7,721 nt of DNA from Acidobacteriota bacterium (GTDB taxonomy: Bacteria; Acidobacteriota; UBA890): positions 1 through 7,721 of the forward strand of contig JAUWTE010000136.1 in assembly GCA_030609765.1 (NCBI GenBank), in the 5' to 3' direction. The position numbers and the translations under genes are program-made. The notes under the pieces were generated by a model. The model searched no databases, was not told the origin of the DNA, and was given only the letters and a program-made list of their open reading frames with translations. Shown one piece after another: positions 5,892-7,721 of this stretch (position 1 is its first letter; every line of letters begins with the position of its first letter).

Positions 5892-7072
5892 GCGCCTTGA
5901 TCACATATCTGTCCGGCGTGTCGGGGCTCCTGCTCGGGACCATGGCCATGTTCGCCCAAGAGCCCACCATTCCTTCTCCGGAACCGATGCCGCTGCCGGC
6001 GCCCGGCTGGCTGCTCTGGTTCCTGCTGATGTTCACGTTCCTGCTGCACATCCTGGCGATGAACTTCGTGCTGGGAGGTTCGATTATCAGTGCCGTGGTG
6101 CGTCGGCGGGCCGGAGCGGGTGACCGGCCACACCACATGGCCCTGTTTCGCTGGTTCACCAAGGCGATGCCTGTGGCCGTTGCGGCCACCATTACTTTGG
6201 GGGTTGCGCCGCTACTGTTCGTGCAGGTGCTCTACGGGCGACTGTTTTTTGCCAGCTCGGTCTTGATGGCCTGGTTCTGGCTCTCTGTGGTACCCCTGCT
6301 GATCCTCGCGTACCTGACTGCCTACATTCTGTCGTTCAAGGGCGAGCAACTGGGGTCGAGTGAGGGTCTGTCGAGCTGGGTCATGGCGGCGCTGTTCATG
6401 GCCATCGGCTTCATCTACTCGAACAACATGAGCCTCATGCTGCGCCCAGACGCCTTTCTCGAGATCTACCACACCGACGGCAGCGGCCTGAATCTCAATC
6501 TCACCGACCCCGTTCTATTTCCGCGCTACCTGCACATACTGGTCGCGGCTATCGGGGTAGCCGGCCTGATGGTGGCCGTGGAGGGATTCATTCGCCGGCG
6601 CGGCGATCAGGAATTCGGTGACTGGGCGATGCGCTACGGGGCGCGCTGGTTCGTTGCCGCAACCAGCCTGAATCTGATCCTGGGCCTGTTCTTCCTCGGC
6701 ACACAGCCGCGCGCGACGCTGATGCGCTTCATGGGCCAGCACCTGGGGGCGACCCTTCTGCTTGGATTCGGGGTGTTCTTCGCACTCGGTGCCCTGATGA
6801 TGGCGTTTACCTCCATCCATGCTGCCGAGCCCCATCGCCTCCTGCGAGGTGCGGGAATCTCCCTGGTCCTGACCCTGCTGATGATGATCCTGATGCGCGA
6901 CCAGGTGCGCCGAGCCGCCCTCGATGCCGCTGGCTTCGAGCCGGTTGCGTGGGTCGAGCCACAGTGGGGCGTGATCGGCGTGTTTCTGGTGCTGCTGGTG
7001 GTCGCCTTCGCAACGGTCGCCTGGATGGTAGTCGCCTTGGTGCGTGGAAGCGGCGACGAGGAGACCGCCTGA
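5888..7072 (+). CDS. bd-type oxidase partner subunit, a degenerate CydA paralogue
   Basis: A 394-residue integral membrane protein coupled to the diheme subunit gene. Residues 1-23 resemble a signal peptide or extra helix (possible cleavage MFA/QE), followed by a Pro-rich stretch and nine predicted helices from about residue 40. It resembles CydA more than CydB. LLHILAMNFVLGGSI puts His54 nine residues before the helix-1 glycine, as in the first subunit. DPVLFPRYLHILVAAIGVAGL aligns without gaps to NPTYFSSVVARTLVAVGLAGL there, placing His216 at the CydA His186 position. MRDQVRRA (Asp338) matches VREDLRKP. His285, in GQHLGATLLL, lies 53 residues before Asp338, close to the Met-to-Glu ligand spacing I recall for CydA (52 in E. 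coli). The paired active-site glutamates of helix 3 are absent. It may bind a bis-His low-spin heme b or serve structurally. Product databases probably label it hypothetical or cytochrome bd-like. The family link is by-eye inference; the membrane topology and operon partner are firm. Confidence 0.75.
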   Translation: MSALITYLSGVSGLLLGTMAMFAQEPTIPSPEPMPLPAPGWLLWFLLMFTFLLHILAMNFVLGGSIISAVVRRRAGAGDRPHHMALFRWFTKAMPVAVAATITLGVAPLLFVQVLYGRLFFASSVLMAWFWLSVVPLLILAYLTAYILSFKGEQLGSSEGLSSWVMAALFMAIGFIYSNNMSLMLRPDAFLEIYHTDGSGLNLNLTDPVLFPRYLHILVAAIGVAGLMVAVEGFIRRRGDQEFGDWAMRYGARWFVAATSLNLILGLFFLGTQPRATLMRFMGQHLGATLLLGFGVFFALGALMMAFTSIHAAEPHRLLRGAGISLVLTLLMMILMRDQVRRAALDAAGFEPVAWVEPQWGVIGVFLVLLVVAFATVAWMVVALVRGSGDEETA

Positions 7073-7106
7073 CGAGCCGCGCATGAGGGGTTGCGGGCCG
7101 CCGCTA

Positions 7107-7721
7107 TCAGCGCTTCTTCGGGGGCAGTGGCGTCACCCTGATCTGCACTGGGCGCTCGAAGCGGAAGGCGACGGAGTAGCCGAAGCGGCTCTTCGCAATC
7201 CGAATGACCCGGCCGGAAACCTGGCTCGGCGTTATGTCCTCAGCGCTGAGGAAGTGGACCTGACAGCGCGAGTCCGGCGGTATGGGGCCATTCAGACGAG
7301 CCAGCATGCCGCTGCAGCTCATGTTCTCGGTGGCGCCTCTAACCTTGCCAGCGCCCGGCACCTCGATCACGATCTGCATCTCGATCGGGATGATCACCTC
7401 GACGCGCTGCTCGGCGCGTTGCTCCACCGTTTGATCGAGAGCCGCGGGCTGATCGCCGCCGGTGGCGGCGGACTGCCTGCCGGGTCCCGCAACCGGTTTC
7501 TCGCCGGCACCAGGAACGAGCTTTTTGGCGGGAGCCGCCACAGGCTTCTTGCCAGCGGCCGTGAAGGGTTTCTGCGCAGGTTCCGCGACGGGTTTCTGCG
7601 CAGGTTCCGCGACGGGCTTCTTGCCCCGCCCGGCGATGGGCTCGCTGTCGCGCTTGGGAGCAAGCTCCACCGTGCGATCGGCTTTCGACCCCGCGTCGCG
7701 ATCAGTCTCCTTCGCTTGGTC
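7107..7721 (-). CDS. PilZ-domain protein with Lys-Pro-Val-Ala repeat linker (5'-truncated)
   Basis: The minus-strand frame is open from the right edge to TGA at 7107-7109, so at least 204 residues are present and the start is probably outside. An in-window GTG (7668-7670) could begin a 187-residue form but has no ribosome site; numbering here is from that GTG. Residues about 85-180 fit a PilZ domain: R85-A-E-Q-R89 is the RxxxR switch, N116-M-S-C-S-G121 is the [D/N]xSxxG motif, and strands end in FGYSVAFRFERP. In other PilZ proteins these two motifs bind cyclic di-GMP. The preceding region (9-64) is a positively charged, Pro/Ala-rich linker of seven octapeptides. No catalytic domain is seen, so it is probably a c-di-GMP-responsive adaptor; the target is unknown. 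It converges on the oxidase operon with a 34-bp gap. Whether an N-terminal domain exists upstream cannot be seen. Confidence 0.8.
   Translation of the reverse strand, partial: DQAKETDRDAGSKADRTVELAPKRDSEPIAGRGKKPVAEPAQKPVAEPAQKPFTAAGKKPVAAPAKKLVPGAGEKPVAGPGRQSAATGGDQPAALDQTVEQRAEQRVEVIIPIEMQIVIEVPGAGKVRGATENMSCSGMLARLNGPIPPDSRCQVHFLSAEDITPSQVSGRVIRIAKSRFGYSVAFRFERPVQIRVTPLPPKKR
7479..7646 (-). repeat. Seven 24-bp coding repeats (octapeptide x-K-P-V-A-x-P-A)
   Basis: Within the PilZ gene, 168 bp encode seven in-register octapeptides: SEPIAGRG, KKPVAEPA, QKPVAEPA, QKPFTAAG, KKPVAAPA, KKLVPGAG, EKPVAGPG. Two neighbouring 24-bp units (7566-7589 and 7590-7613) are identical at DNA level. The others have diverged, as expected for an expanding and decaying coding repeat. 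The encoded segment is basic and Pro/Ala-rich, typical of an extended flexible linker. Confidence 0.85.

Noticed and set aside
7566..7613. Perfect 24-bp tandem duplication considered as a CRISPR unit or regulatory iteron.
   Set aside because: There are no spacers, the units abut, and they stay in frame as octapeptides of the PilZ protein; it is a coding repeat.
7668..7670. GTG as the true start of the PilZ gene.
   Set aside because: No ribosome site precedes it and the same frame stays open to the window edge, so the gene is better treated as 5'-truncated.

Overview
The window is GC-rich and densely coded, and looks like a chromosomal segment from a Gram-negative bacterium. The signs are an exported S9-family peptidase, periplasm-facing c-type heme domains, a PilZ protein and good Shine-Dalgarno sites. 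Large S9C peptidases, Gly/Pro/Ala-rich inserts and unusual bd-type oxidases are common in Acidobacteriota, Gemmatimonadota and some delta-proteobacterial lineages. That placement is inference; no rRNA or other marker gene is present. I saw no transposase, integrase, tRNA, CRISPR array or phage gene.

Layout. Positions 1-219 (+) hold the last 72 codons of an unrecognised protein. It converges on a secreted prolyl-oligopeptidase-type peptidase (302-2443, -). A 98-bp divergent spacer separates the peptidase from a FAD-dependent DAO/DadA-type amine or D-amino-acid dehydrogenase (2542-3876, +). A 224-bp gap (3877-4100) follows, with a plausible promoter and two stem-loops. It leads into a tight two-gene operon (4101-5891 and 5888-7072, +, ATGA overlap). 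A PilZ-domain protein with an octapeptide-repeat linker converges on that operon and runs off the right edge (7107-7721, -).

The operon is the most interesting part. Its first product is a cytochrome bd subunit I (CydA)-like membrane protein. It keeps the active-site heme residues but lacks the quinol-binding loop and the ligands of low-spin heme b558, and it carries two CxxCH heme-c motifs in a C-terminal periplasmic extension. The second product is not a recognisable CydB. It looks like a degenerate CydA paralogue with histidines at the positions where the first subunit lost its b558 ligands. Together they look like a terminal oxidase fed by a cytochrome c or another periplasmic donor rather than by quinol. 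This resembles the non-quinol bd-type families (OR-C/OR-N) proposed from phylogenomics; the exact family assignment is my inference.

The peptidase would release small peptides or amino acids outside the cytoplasm. The flavoenzyme could oxidise amino acids and feed the respiratory chain, and the oxidase would terminate an electron chain. This link rests on proximity only. The genes are not one operon, and nothing in the sequence proves co-regulation.
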